The notes beneath the pieces were generated by a model. That model worked only from the letters and a program-made list of their open reading frames with translations. It did not search any database and was not told where the DNA came from. A stretch of 64,000 nucleotides of DNA. It comes from Eupeodes corollae. Lineage: Eukaryota > Arthropoda > Insecta > Diptera > Syrphidae. Positions within the stretch are counted from its first letter, which is position 1. Every line of letters begins with the position of its first letter. Both the position numbers and the translations under genes were made by a program. Positions 11,011-23,545 of this stretch are shown here, piece by piece. Where the stretch lies: assembly GCF_945859685.1 (NCBI RefSeq), contig NC_079147.1, forward strand, positions 188,277,174 through 188,341,173, written 5' to 3'.

Positions 11011-14000
11011 TAGGTCGTTTACTACCACGTTCAAAAAAAAACTTTAAGTTAGTAAAATTATTTTCAATGTCAGCCATTTTGTTAGCTGTCATCTTACTTC
11101 ACAATTTTCACATACAAAATCTAAAGGACCAGTTCTACAAATGGGATCAGTGTCTATTCACAAATTCACTGCAGCTATCCGTGAAAAGTAAATATAGTTA
11201 TCTATAGGGGGTTTTCGGATATGAGGTTCTTAAGTAAAATTAGTAAATAATTACCTAATCACAATTTTAAAAAGTTTTTAGTTTTGATGTGTCAACAGGT
11301 GACAGCTCCAAAAGTGACACTATTTGAGTTCTTCAAAGTTCTAGCTGTTTATGTTTTTGAGATTCTGGAAATAGTATTTACAAATATCAATATGATAATT
11401 CTCGAACAGAAAAAAAATGTCTTGAAATTTTTCACTTGGAAGATGTATGTATGCTCACATTTAAGCTTTTTTGCGAATCGCAGTCAATAAATAATTGGTT
11501 TTTAAGTATAGTACGAAAATTAAGAACATGCTCTCTATTAATTTACGGCTCTGGCAACTCCCCTTTGTATACGTCAAAATTTCCAGTTCTCGCAAACCGT
11601 CTTAACTGAAGCTAAATATATTTTTTAACCAATCATCCAAAAATAATTATTATTTACAATGAAGTTTATGAATAGTTTAATATTGTAAACATAAACATTT
11701 CTCATTGGTGGACGGAAATGTATGTGCTCAAGTTTTTCGTTTCTTTCATAATAAAATTGATATAAATAGGTGTACACTTCTATGAACCATTCATGGATTG
11801 TTCATCAGTAAAAGATGAAAATATTTATATTTTATGTAAAATCCATTAATTGAGAGCGAATATAATTGCTTTAGAGCCGATTTTTTGAGTAATTGATGTC
11901 CGAAAGTAGTTTTACAGCGTTTGCTTTATGTATGTCAATTAGTAACCATAATAAAGGTTGTTTAACTTAAAAGAATAGAAAGCTTTTGATACTACTTTTA
12001 CTACGAAAAACATAATTTGAATACAAGATTTTGTTGCAATATAAAATAATAAGAAAAGAGTAGTTGAGAAACAGCATTTGTTTAGCCGAGTTCAAAAAAG
12101 GCAAATCTTCACCAACACCAAACTACCTACTAGTTGCACTTCAATCGTTTCTTTCATCAATGCGCGAAATAATCACACCGGTCGACAAGATTTTATTATT
12201 GGCAATAAAAGTAAATTTAAAGAACCTTAAAACGTCAGGTTTTGAAATATTTCTTTTTAAAATTCGAAAAACACGTTTTTAAAGAGTTTTGAGGCTATAC
12301 AAAGTGATAAATTAACCTTTTTTTTAAAATAAAATTCATTATGGTTTTCTAATGTATAATCCATTTCCTCAATTTTCAGTTTAATGTTTTTCAAAAATAT
12401 TTCGAGAAATCTTCATACGTTGTTATATTTCACTCGGGCTTTAAAAATCCGAAGAAACGCTAAACCATTCGTGTTATGATCGGTTTTCGAAAGAAAGAAT
12501 CAAAAAGGTTCAAAAGTAAGTTTTGTTCTTTATTCACGAATCTGTCATCTTAGCAATTCTACTGTTTGAAGTTTTTGACATAAATATTTTCCAAAAAATA
12601 AGAAAAAACGTTGAACACGGGTATTTTAAAAATTTTAGAAGATACATAGTTTAAATCGAAGTTCGGATTCGTAACCAGACCTAAAAGTTAACTCCAAAAC
12701 TTCTTTTAAAACTATAAAAGCATTAAGGTTTTCCGAAAACTTCATATAGAGTCAAATAAAGCCAAATGACTAATTACAATTTCCAAATCATGTTACTACG
12801 AGTAACATGATTTGAACTTTTTTCTGAAAGATAATGATTTGTATAGAACCGTTAAAAACAAACATTTTCTTACTATGGGAGAGAGGGGTCTATCTCCCAC
12901 CGTTTAGGCAGTAGGGGAATTTTAAGAAATATTTACGTTAAATATGAACAAATAATCAAAAAATATTATTAATACTTTCAACTAAGTTTTATAAAAAAAG
13001 TTTAAAAAAGGTTTGAAGTATAATTTTTCAAAACTTTAAGATTATCTTGTATTGTTTTTTAGAATTTATTGCTCTAATTTGTTTCTAATTAAAAACTGAA
13101 AACTAGATGATTTTATGTAAAAAACTTGTATGCTATTAAACTATTTTTTTCATTATAAGTAATAATTTTTTAAAATTGTCCCTTCCACCTAAACGTAGAA
13201 AGATAGACTGTGCTTTAACTTATACTTAAAAAAAACCGCTTTTGGTTGTCTTCAGAATTTTTAAAACATATTTTAAAAACCCTTTGTGATAAACAAAATT
13301 TGAAGGTGAGATTCGGGACAACTATTGTTTTGTTTGTTCTACAGAAAAAAAACTTAATTTTGTCGACCAGTGTTATTAGCTTAAGAAATATCTTGAGGAA
13401 CGGAATGTTCTTAATGACGGACAGTACAGCTTTTATAGGCAAAGGTCCAGTGATGATCTTACACTTTATCTCTTGGAACCCTAAAACAAATCTGTAGATC
13501 GGAGCAATTAAGAGAGTTGTACCTGATATTTTAAAAGCATTTAATAAGTCTAACATTCTGCTTCCTTATCGAAAATACTTTCTTTAGACGAATTTCTTCT
13601 CCGGGACAAAATCAGCGGGGGGCAACATCTTCCAAGAAGTTAAATGGCTTGAACAAAATAATTTATGATAACATTTCTCTTTTAGGGAAGTTCCGATAAC
13701 GAATATTTTGTACTCTCTATTTCTAAAACGGAAATCTTCTATTTACGGATTGTCAATTGCGAAAGTGAAACGTTCGTTCCGTGCGAAAATAAAATAATTT
13801 ACAATTATTAATCTTCTTATCTTTTGCCTTTTATCACATATTTCCAGAATATTAGATTTGTCCCATATTTTTTTTCCCGCTGAATGCGCTCTTCACTATT
13901 TTAGACATCCATCCCAAGTTCAAACGAATCCATTAGCTTTTGATGTATTTTAATTTTTTTCCTTTAAAATACAAATAATGTTTGCTTTATAGCCTTGTTT

Positions 14001-14295
14001 TATTTGTTTTCTTAATTTGACAGATCTCATAAGAAATAGTTCAAAACTCGAAACAAATTAGACCGTAAATGGAAAAGTATTATGCACAATTAAAAAGTTC
14101 TACAGGAGAATATCAATTTAAAACCGAAACGGAAGGCACTTTCGAATAGAATTGGCTTTTGAACCGAAATACAGTGTTTGGATCTTAAGTTATTTACTTC
14201 GGTATTTTGGACAGTTTTAAAAAAAGGGGTTTGATGGCAATAACATTCTTCAATCATCGTTTGCACACTTGACCACTCGTTCTTAAGCTTAATAT
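11011..14295. other. Long AT-rich stretch, no gene seen
   Basis: More than 3 kb without any frame that resembles a protein family. The open frames near 11.3, 12.1 and 13.2-13.5 kb are short, low-complexity (rich in Phe, Lys and Ile) and overlap in opposite strands. The one clear structure is a perfect hairpin at 12785-12813. Confidence 0.45.
12785..12813. repeat. Perfect 13-bp inverted repeat with 3-nt loop
   Basis: The arm 'aaatcatgttact' (12785-12797) is followed by 'acg' and its exact complement 'agtaacatgattt' (12801-12813). No TE end, terminator or gene is nearby to explain it. It could be a protein-binding palindrome, a scar of a small inverted duplication, or chance. Confidence 0.85.
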
Positions 14296-14299
14296 CGTT

Positions 14300-14410
14300 A
14301 GCAATGTCAAGAACAGCGATTCGTTCTTAAGCCGTACTATTTGAATGTCAGTGCAAAATTTAGGAATTCAAAATCAATGTTCACCGAAACTTCCTTAGAA
14401 GAACCTTTTT
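14300..14410 (+). mobile_element. LINE-A 3' fragment
   Basis: Nucleotide similarity to the C-terminal part of LINE-A copy 1: 'agcgattcgttcttaagccg' then 'caaaatttaggaattcaaaa' and 'tcaatgttcaccgaaact' match the segment at about 1508-1615 with small gaps. Only about 110 bp remain and no frame is open. Confidence 0.6.
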
Positions 14411-15245
14411 TCCTTTCCAAATGAGAGCACTGCGTCGGTCGCCTTAAAACAAAGTTGATCACATCAGCACTTACTGACATTTTCTTGACTTCATATCGCT
14501 CTCTAGCGTCTTTTTATGGTTATTTCTTATTTATATAGCCATAAGTTCAAAATAGTATTCACATGTTTATTATCTGAGTTCACCTTCGACTCACCTACAC
14601 AACGTTTGTAATAATCTTCTATCTACCGAAGCCTGATTTAAATCCGATTCTAAACAATTCTTCTCCATTTAAGACGCAAGCAAATACGTACAAACAAATA
14701 CGTAAAGTATAACAGATAGCGATAGCGAAGAACCTTATTTACATTAAATGTTCCTTATCAACTAGACCAATATTTAATCAAGTGTCTCAATATGAGATGC
14801 ATATTTATTTATTGTATATTTTTGTAAGTTTATTTCAGTGGCTTATTTTCAAAGAAGCGAAAACAACATTTATCTCAAAATACTGATAAGACGTTTTTCT
14901 TCTTCTGCTGTTGTTCTAACAAAGAGAAGAAATAATTGCATTTTAAATAGTTTTAATGTGAATTGCACTAAAAAATAAATATTAGTAATTGTTTCCTTTT
15001 TTGTAACTTAATGCATTGCTAATAATAGTCTGCTTAGTGTAGTTGGTTTAACAGAAATAAACTAAAAGATACTGATACGTTACTAAGATTCAGAACATTT
15101 TAAATGGTGTTTTCTTGGAGGTATATAACTTTGAATTGGAATGAAACATAAATAATAAAATTAACTTTATTCGAACTATAATCTTCTGGCTTCCTACATA
15201 ATTTAAATATTATTTCTGGTATTTGATCGCCTGGTTCGGTATTGT
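14411..15245. other. No gene seen
   Basis: AT-rich sequence with no recognisable frame or repeat boundary. Confidence 0.45.
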
Positions 15246-15249
15246 AAAG

Positions 15250-16213
15250 TAAAAAATGAAGTAAAAACCCCTTCAAGAACCGTTTGGCTATATGTGGAAG
15301 CCATCAGGGACGGTCTAAACGAATTCTTCACGAACTTTAACTGGTCATTATGCTTTCTTAATAGTGACGAAGTTAGTGTTACAAACTTAATTCTTTGTGA
15401 AATGAGGAATTTTTAACCGAATAGTTTAAAGCCTATCAAACCCAAATAAAACGTATAGTTTGATTAGAGTAAAAACGTTATTAGGATGAAAAATGTAAGT
15501 TTCCGAATTTACAAACCCAACCCCACTGAGGAATGAGGTCAAACAAAGTGGAAAGACTCTCCATGGACATATTCGACGCATTACAATTTTGCATGACCAG
15601 AAATTGCGGCAAAAATAAATATTACTGGTCATATGTAAACAATTTGCGAAACACTACTCCATTCTCTGTTCCAACGCTTCTTAATTAAAAGCAATATGGT
15701 TATCTTATCCACAGGGGATCTTATGGCTTATCTCACCGAAAAGTTTAACAAATCCTTATATCGTTTTGGAGAAAATTAGGTTATTGTACTTGATATTTCA
15801 AAGGCATTTGATAGGGTTTGGCATCAAGACCTCTCATTCAAAATGTGTGCACTTGGTATTGATGAATATTTTGTATCTATTGTTAAAAATTACCTTTTGG
15901 ACCGTTCAATTCAAGTAAAGTAGAGGACTTTTTCAAAACTGATAAAAACAAAATTCATGGTGTGCCCCAGGGCTCCGTTTTGTTTCCAATACTCTTCCTT
16001 ATTTTAAATAATGATTTCTTGTAATTTCTAACCCACTCAATTGTTTCGCTGATGATAGTAACCTCAGCTTTTCATAGTCGTTTTTAGATTTTCATCCTTG
16101 TTCTTCAGATGTGGACTATAACGACAGCGTATGGCAAGCTCATTAAATACTTCACAGCATTATCCGATGGAGAATCAAAAAACCGTGTAGATTTTAATGC
16201 TTCGAAAACTCAA
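15250..16213 (+). mobile_element. LINE-A copy 2, left part (linker and RT)
   Basis: The pre-RT linker (about 15280-15420, VWLYVEAIRDGLNEFFTNFN) is followed after decay by TGDLMAYLTEKFNKSLYRFG (about 15715-15775). Then come motif A (VLDISKAFDRVWHQDL), GVPQGSVLFPIL and a degraded active-site region with FADDS (about 16045). It stops at the segment FNASKTQ (about 16192-16213), where a minus-strand LINE-B begins. The matching downstream part of LINE-A resumes at 17815, so this element was split by LINE-B. Frameshifts are frequent; no function is expected. Confidence 0.75.
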
Positions 16214-17770
16214 CGCTCAAATGAAAAATCTCCTCGCGCTCTTTCAAGCTGTACAGGTTGCATAAAATCGGTAAGTCCTCACACTGAGGAATGTAGTTCA
16301 GATTGAGGTGTCCTCCTCTTAAACGGAACATGCGCGAAATTTGTTCGATGGTATATTTGTCGTGGAAGTATTTTCTTGCCCGGAGATCATAGTCTAGACT
16401 ACTGTAAATCATGCGGTACAGTGAGCTTTTGGCTTGCTGCGTGTATTGTTCTCTTGAGGCTTGATCCATACGAGCTATTAGGCCATATAAAGTTGGCTTC
16501 CAAAAAGCAAGGTTACTATAGTTTAGGTAAACATCCACCTGCTCGGTTTTATCCAGTCTTTAAACCAACCACTTCGGGATTGGATTGTTTGAAGAACTAC
16601 TTTCTTTGTGAGACGATAACTTGGCATATCCAAAGCTTTGAGGATGCAATCGACCTGCGGCTTGAGTGTATTTATAAATAAAGGCGATAAACCCGTTTCC
16701 AAAACATAACTGATTTCGATACAGCTTTGAAGACTGGTATGCTTATTATTAAAGCATTGCTTTCATGTTACGTTTATAGGTGTGTCCTCCTTACCAAGTT
16801 TGTCAGTGAGATGTTTTTCAAAGCTTAAGTTCTTAGTAAAGGAGACTACTAGATATTTGTATTCTTTTACCAACTATACTCTTTCACCATTATAGTGCCA
16901 TTGCTCACTTGCACCCGATCTTCCTCCGCCATTATTAAAAATCATCACTGGATTTACTTAAATTTACTACTAGGTTCCACCTTTTACAATATTCAGCAAA
17001 CTTATTTATCATTAGCTGGCAGGACTGCAGAGTATACGCGAGCAGAACAATGTCGTCAGCGAAACGAAGAGCTTTAATGTTAACGCCTGCGTACTCGATT
17101 CCTGCTGGTAATGCTTCGACTATATCATCAATGAAGACAAGCTTGGACTGAGTGCACAGCCCTTTCTAAGTTCTGACTTCGTTTGGAACCATTCTGGAAA
17201 GAATTGGAAATCCCACACTGAGGCTGTGGTAGTCTTGTATATATTTTGCAATACTGTACCGAACTTAAGCGACATTCCTATCTGGAAAAGCTTGTAAAAT
17301 AGGGCTATGCGATCCACGGTGTGGAAAACAGATTTAAAATCAACGAAAAATGCAAATAGTTTCTTATTTCTCGATAAAAACGAATCAACAATCAAGCGGA
17401 GTACAAAAATGTTATCGACGGTGTAGTATCCCGATCTGAAACCAGCTTGGAACTCAGTAAGCAGATTATTAGAATGTATTCAATCACTTAAACGACTGAG
17501 CATAATCGATGTAAATATCTTATTTGACGAGTTCAAAAACGAGATTGCTTTGTAGTTTTCCGGAACTTCAGTGCTTCCCTTCTTGTGGATTGGGAAAATC
17601 ATGGCATCGCTGAACTGATTTGGGATGGTTATTTCCTCAAAGATCTGGTTGAAAATTCCTGTTAGAGATACAATAAGAGTATCTGAACCATATTTGGAGA
17701 ATTCTGCGGGTATACTATCTATGGGTGGTACTTGCAAAAGAGGAAACTGAAGAGCTTTCAATTCTAGGTA
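16214..17770 (-). mobile_element. LINE-B copy 1: non-LTR RT inserted into LINE-A
   Basis: Reading leftward, the frames carry IDSIPAEFSKYGSDTLIVS and DAMIFPIHKKGSTEVPENYK (17761-17480), motif A FFVDFKSVFHTVDR, then ELRKGCALSPSLSSLMI. The active site FADD is intact in ALRFADDIVLLAY (near 17060). The thumb follows in other frames (near 16880-16830), then GLSPLFINTLKPQVDCILKA (near 16700). The C-terminus (16538-16200) has a knuckle-like region near YIPQCEDLPILCNLYSLKER, with at least one metal ligand lost. The endonuclease part is missing, so this copy is 5'-truncated. It separates two halves of LINE-A. Relatives are at 32.5-33.7 and 42.5-44.7 kb. Confidence 0.83.
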
Positions 17771-17814
17771 TGATCATAACAAACCATCTCTTGTGAAGTG
17801 AGCGAATATTTGAC

Positions 17815-17945
17815 ATTGTCAAAAACGCTGTTAAGTGTCTAGGTTTTCTCCGTCGATGAAAAGATGCTCATCAGTTTACTAAAGTCCAATTTCGGGCGTA
17901 TTGTTAAGTACAATCATTTTTTTTTTACCGCACTACACTTTTCCT
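17815..17945 (+). mobile_element. LINE-A copy 2, right remnant
   Basis: The bases from 17825 ('aaacgctgttaagtgtctag') match the thumb start of LINE-A copy 3 at about 38397. They then jump to the C-terminal 'cagtttac...caatttcgggcgta...aagtacaat' block. About 350 bp of element between these parts are deleted. Its position just beyond LINE-B marks the other side of the split element. Confidence 0.62.
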
Positions 17946-18159
17946 AATTACTAGTGATGTGTCTAATCATTATAAGAATATTCATAACCCCTTTAATGCT
18001 CACATAATATGCAAAGTAGTAGTCTAGTCTGGACGTCAATTTTCCGATGACTTTGTCTTTTTTTTGGTTCGGCAATAACATGGCATATGTTATACGCCAA
18101 GTGATCAATATTTTATCGGTGCCGTTAATAAACAACTTCACATATTCCCATAGACAATT

Positions 18160-18625
18160 ATCAAGTGGTGTTTAATGATGATTACCAAACGTCAAACTTT
18201 TCTCTCAATAAATCAATTGTGGCACTAGCAGTGTGACATGTGGAGCCGTCTTTTGGAAATCTCAGCTCCTGTACACTATAGTTGTTTAATTGATGAATGA
18301 AAATTTCACCATTAACTGGAATGTTTAGACCGGCAACATTTTTATAGAAGTACTGACTAATTATTCCACCAAGGCATAAAGCAAAACGTCAGTTTTTGGG
18401 GATATAACGGTGCCTCAACATACACCTGAGAATTATCATCACTCTAAATACACCAGTTTTGTTAATTAACATTCAAGCAAAATTAAGCTTCATCGCTAAA
18501 CGAAATTCACTTTTCAACAAAAATTGACAACATTTTGCAAGTATTTGTTCAGTTGTTGAAATGTCAAACCAAACTAAAAATAAATCACTAGACAGCTGAT
18601 GAAATGCCCGCGAGTTGATGTTGTC
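18160..18625 (-). pseudogene. Mariner-like transposase remnant, C-terminus missing
   Basis: The minus strand reads ISFSDEA (first catalytic Asp, about 18505), then SDDNSQVYVEAPLYPQKLTF, a decayed GGIISQYFYKN..VNGEIF block, and KDGSTCHTASATIDLLREKF with the second catalytic Asp (about 18260-18200). The third catalytic region and the FLWGY block are gone. Stops and shifts occur between blocks. The 5' flank 'aataaatcactagacagctg' matches that of the copy ending at 52.5 kb, so both descend from the same family. Confidence 0.78.
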
Positions 18626-18658
18626 AACTTATCTATTTCATATCTCTAAAGAAATAAA

Positions 18659-19016
18659 AACCGTTAATTGTATAATTTGTCAATGAACGAAAAAAATTGC
18701 CTTCAACTCAAAAAAAATCCAACAGTTTTGAAACTTGTCACACTTACAAAGGGATGTCTGGTGATGACCCAAAAAAAAAGTCCCCAAAAATTCGACGTGA
18801 GCTCTAGCGGTTAGGAAAAAACATGGAGTTTGTTTCAATTTTTCAAGTTTATCTCGAAAACGTATCAAAAAATTTTGTGCCACAAAATTTAAGCTCATTA
18901 GATTTTATAAAAAAAAATTGATTAATTAAGTTTGCCAAGTTTCAAAACTGTTGGATTTTTTTGAGCTCGAAACCTTTTTTAACTGAACTATTTAATTTGT
19001 TATACAATACCGCGTT
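18659..19016. mobile_element. Foldback/MITE-like element with ~85-bp inverted arms
   Basis: The left arm (18659-18740) and right arm (18932-19016) are inverted copies of each other. The clearest stretch is 'aaaaatccaacagttttgaa' on the left against its complement at about 18940-18960. Similarity extends outward through 'ttgtataatttg' to 'aaccg' / 'cgcgtt' with mismatches. The middle (about 190 bp) has no coding frame. It resembles a non-autonomous foldback or MITE; no target-site duplication could be fixed. Confidence 0.65.
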
Positions 19017-19379
19017 AAAGTTGCACAATCTGTTGGTCAAATTGATCTATTCGAACGATTACAATTTGTGACCGATGTAAGAAAAAGGCAAACAGCATAA
19101 TTTCGTTACAAATTTTTGTCAGAGTAATGTCGAAATCGCTTAATATCTCGGTGGTCAGGAAAAATGAATGTTTAACATTTAAAAAATTAAATATAAAGAG
19201 AGGCCCAACAGTGTTGCAGAAAGTGGATAATGTACTTTGGTAATTTTTCCAACAGATTTGACCTTTGAATAAACTAAGAGTTTTGTGTTTTTTGTTTGAC
19301 AGTTGACAGAAAAGAAGTCCCTTAAAGAAGACCCATAATAAACTTTGTTGTCTTGAAAAAGCTCCCTAAACTGTAATTT

Positions 19380-20668
19380 AAAAAAAATTAGGTTGCGAGC
19401 CACACTGATAACTTCCCATCCCGTCTGTCAATTTGTCTTGCTTAAAAGTTTGTAGGTTTTCATTTTTGGTTAAAAAAGATAGCAGTCGAATTATTCTTAA
19501 ACATTTTTAAATTACCAACAATATTTTTCATATAAAGAAATAGTTTAGTTTCAAAATCAAGTTTTGTTAAATAGATTTTTAGTCGAAAACCAATTTTAGA
19601 CGCATTTCTTTAATTTTTATAAACTGGATGAAGGCAATTAATTTGAGAGAAATCAAAAGCCGAAAACCAATTTTACTATTTTTTGTAGATTTCATTTTTT
19701 TTATGAAAAAATTGACTATTAAAGTTTTTATAAAAAAAACTACTGAAAATCAAAAAAAATATTTTCTGTGAAATAAAAAAAAGTTTAAAGACAAAATTTT
19801 AAATTTTTGAAAATATATTTGAGTCGAAAATCAATCTTTATCAACTTTTATCAATTTTTTTAGGTTTTTATTTAAAAAGAAACTGTCAATTGGATTTTTC
19901 TCAAAATTTGTCCGAATGTTGAAAACAATATTTCTTATAAGTAAAAATCAGTTGGAATCCATATTCTCAAAATTTTGAATATATATTTCTTATAGAATAA
20001 AATAAGTTTGAAGGCATAATCTTATGTTTTTGAAAAGATATTTGAGTCGAATTTCAATTTTTACCAACTTTGTGTAATGTTTTTCTAGGTTTTTTTTTTT
20101 TAATGTCAATTTGATTTTTCTCAAAATTTTACTAGATGTTAAAAAAGTTATTTTTCGTTGCACGAAATTGTTTTGGAGATGAAATCATTTTTTATTCGTA
20201 AAATTTTCAAGCTGACAGTTTTTATGAATTATAAAAAAACACCGTTAATTGGACTTTTTCAAAAAATATACTTGTTTGCTATCACGTTACAATATATTAT
20301 ATAAAATTTAATTTAAGTCTCTAACGTTTTTGGTTCATAAGATATTTAGGGTTAACCAAAATATTCGCCTTTTTTTAAACTGCTATGGTAAATAACCACC
20401 CACGCCATTTTCCTGAGAGCACTTTCTGCATCTTTCTGCACTATTATCTGTACAAAAAAATTTATTTGAAGTCGATATCTCTTCTGGTTCTTGAGCTATG
20501 GACGACGAAAAAAACGTCGCTAACGTACGAACGTACGGTACACACGCACGCACAAATATCTTTCTAAAAATCTTGTATTTCGACTCTAGATTCCTTGAAA
20601 CTTCGAGAAATGTCAAAATTTCCAATTCGATAAATTGGACCCATTACAATAACTTCCTATGGGAAATT
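19380..20668 (+). mobile_element. Unclassified satellite-bearing repeat, copy 1
   Basis: It starts at 'gagccacactgataacttcc' (19397-19416) and ends at the hairpin 'aacttcctatgggaaatt' (20651-20668). Inside are degenerate AT-rich tandem units ('gagtcgaaaatcaatcttta', 'actgtcaattggatttttct' and variants). A conserved right part follows, with 'ctatggacgacgaaaaaaac' and an 'acgtacgaacgtacggtaca' block at about 20496-20540. The same order is found at 35469 and, inverted, at 45918. There is no coding capacity: short frames across it are low-complexity. A non-autonomous DNA element is the best guess; the superfamily is unknown. Confidence 0.75.
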
Positions 20669-22685
20669 GACAAAAATAATAATTCATCAATGCTAAAAAT
20701 ATAAAAGATATATGACAGGTACATAATGTATACCAAAGGTGTTGATACATTTTGACACATTCAACTTTGGAAACCTGGACAGAGATACAATAACGATATG
20801 TCAAAATGAGTCTGATCAAAAGAAAGTCCTGCAAGTATGTGAAAACTATCAATTATCTACGACTTTGTATTGTGTAACAACAATTTCCAAAAGTTTATTA
20901 AATTTCTATGATTTTGGTCAAAAATTATGTCAATTTTATTTTGGTATACACACAATATGGTCTTAGTAAAACTTGCGACTTTTTTTCGAATATTTGCAAT
21001 AAGTTTTGTTTTTTGCAATGGAACTTCCGAGACTATGATTTATATTATTTAATATTCCAAAACAAACAACAAGTAGCAACGGCCAGACCACATTCCCCTC
21101 CATATATCTTATGCATATACAATGTAGTGTGCAGTTTATTGTCTTTCCAAAGTGTTCCAGCAATTAAATTTAATTTATGGATGCAGATAATTTCATATAT
21201 TGAAAAGGTACTCCTCGTATTATGGTTTCATAGTTTCATATAATTTGGTTTCGATAATGTAGTTTTGTGGTGAATATATTTATGCATAGGTGCTTTGACA
21301 TTTTTAATCGGATTAATTTGGGATCAAATATGCGGGTTTTTATATTGAGATTGTTCAAAAATGATCTTCTTTGTTACAGGGGGGTTGATAAGTGCCTAAG
21401 TTTTGTGTAGTTATACGAACACGAGTAACATAAATGCATTTTCCAATTTCCATCCCTCTTTTTCTTATCGTAGATTCTATGAAAGATTCTTCTCGCAGTC
21501 GTCTGTATATGTACATATTTACATTTATGTAGGTTTAATTAATGGGATCACAAGGTAAAAGGTCACATTTTATGAATAAGGTGATGTAGTCGTATCTAGG
21601 TTACTACAGATATTTGCAGAAATGATAAGATTAATGAAACATGTGTGAAAATGTGTTAGTATCATTTATTTAACTAAGCTTAAACTCACAAAACATTTTA
21701 CTTTACGAGTCGAAAAGTCGTTTAATTTAATAGAATTGTTGAGTTTTATTTTTAGAGCTAAAATATTATTGTGTAGATTTATAACCATCATCATCATCAA
21801 GATAAAATTGTAAGCAAAAGAAAGGTGTTGTTGGCGTAAAGTAAGATTTATTTAGAAGGTCACACGTAATTTATCAAAGGACTTTAGTAGGCTTACAAGT
21901 TATATGGAAGGCAGAGGCCTTTTTTACATAAAATTAATGTTCGTATGCCATATATACGAGAATTATATACGTGTATGAAACGTTTCGTTATAGAAAACAC
22001 TTTAAGCCCAGCTCCTTCATTTTTATTTTTGGAGGTCAATATCTACTGGCATAATAAGATGTTGCTTCTGTTCCTTAGAAAATGTATTTTATATAACCTC
22101 CAAATACAGTTATCATCATCATCATCTGTCAATTCTTTAAACTATTAGCTGTCATTTTTGACGTTTATAGAATTCGGCGTTAAAAACGGAACGATGATAG
22201 CTAAGTAGTACATAACGATGATAGCTTAGTAGTACACATTAAGTATTGAGATCAGACCTCTCACAAAACAGTTCTAAGCACTACGCATAAGGCTAGGAAA
22301 CCATAGCTCATATCAACTGTCATTTCTAAATACTGTCAACTTTGACGTTGATAAAATTGTATGTAAGAAAAGAACGTTGCTTAAATAGTTATTCGACATT
22401 CTACGGTGTTCTGAGCTGATTCTTGAGGGTTTTCGACTGTATTGAATTTTTTAAAAGGTTGCTATAAACAGTGAATGTCAAAAAGCTTTTGAACAAAACG
22501 TTGAGCATTTTATTTGTTTGCTGTACATCAATAATGCTTCGGTTGCACAAACCATCATAAATCATTGATTGGGCACGTTTATCGACGTTCTTATAGTTTT
22601 GGAAGTGTTCCCTATTGGTTGGGATAACTTTTTTACTCAATGGAAAAACGTGGACAAAGGGTGAACAATCGGATGGGACATACCC
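20669..22685. other. No gene seen
   Basis: AT-rich sequence, with short ATC microsatellites near 21787 and 22110 and a 24-bp tandem duplication at 22191-22238. A frame on the minus strand at 22640-22401 (KNVDKRAQSMIYDGLCNRSI) faintly resembles a copia-type Gag but is too weak to call. Confidence 0.4.
22191..22238. repeat. 24-bp tandem duplication
   Basis: 'acgatgatagctaagtagta' at 22191 is repeated at 22215 as 'acgatgatagcttagtagta'. The 24-bp units differ at two positions. No function is suggested. Confidence 0.8.
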
Positions 22686-22689
22686 GGTT

Positions 22690-23545
22690 AAAAGTCGGGG
22701 GTTCTGACTTTACACAGCTCAACTGTAAATCGAGATCTGCCAAACTCTCGTATTTTCCAAGGCTATAGACATAGCGAACTGATCGAAACATCACCCGAAG
22801 AATTTTTCTCTCGAATCATCCTAAGACGTTCTCATCTTTCTTTGACAGGGTTCAGGCCTCAGCGCCATAAATGAGAACCGGGATGATGAGTGTCTTATAG
22901 ATGGTGATTTTAAATGCTCGAGAGAGGGCTTTACTTTTCAATTGCCTTCTCAGTCCAAAGAAGCAGTGATTTGCAAAAGTTATTCTGTCGTTGTTTGTGT
23001 TAATAGCGGTGCCTAGGTCGACAAAGTCCTTAACTACCTTGAAGTTATAGCTGTCCATGGTGACGTTTAGTCCAAGAAGTCATTGTTCAATGTCTTTTTT
23101 TGAGGACAGCATATACTTGGTCTTGCCTTCATTGACCACTAAACTCATATTTTTAGCTTCCGTCACAATGCTCAGAAACGCTCAACTGACGTCACGCTTT
23201 GATCTTCCAATTATGTCAATATCATCTGCGTATCCGAGTAATTGGATGGACCTTTGGAAGACTGTGCCTCTAGTATTGAAAGTTGAGTTTTGCATAATTC
23301 TTTCCAGAACGATATTGAAGAAGTCGCATGACAGTGCATCGTCTTGTCTTTAACATTTTTTATATCAACTACATCGGTGAGATCTTTTCCGACCTTGATA
23401 GAGCAGCGTGCCTTCTCCATCGTCATTCTGCACAAGCGGATAAGTTTGAAAGGGATGCCAAAACTAGATATTGCTCTTTAGAGCTCTTCCCTATGGATGC
23501 TGTCAGACGCAGCTTAAAATATGTCGTAGAAGCCCTATAAAGTGT
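22690..23545 (-). mobile_element. RTE-like LINE copy 2: RT palm and thumb
   Basis: The minus strand has the CRMTMEKARCSIKVGKDLTD block, a decayed DAL..FFNI..ERI segment and an intact YADD (LLGYADDIDIIGRSKRDVS, near 23215). The thumb follows, with VVNEGKTKYMLSSKKD, MDSYNFKVVKDFVDLGTAIN, FFGLRRQLKSKALS and LIIPVLIYGAEA. One stretch of about eight codons, present in the 56-kb copy between NDN/TSA and RRITLA, is missing. Frames change several times. It is about 85-90% similar by eye to the copy at 55.7-57.3 kb. Confidence 0.83.

Noticed and set aside
12064..13556. Several short frames as small proteins
   Set aside because: Low-complexity AT-driven codons, overlapping on both strands (for example 13246-13497 and 13556-13215), and no start context or homology.
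17944..18141. 65-codon minus-strand frame
   Set aside because: No recognisable motif; it lies between LINE-A and mariner debris and is probably part of decayed repeat.
22401..22640. Copia-type Gag fragment on the minus strand
   Set aside because: KNVDKRAQSMIYDGLCNRSI recalls copia Gag only loosely, and no neighbouring Gag or Pol parts are found.
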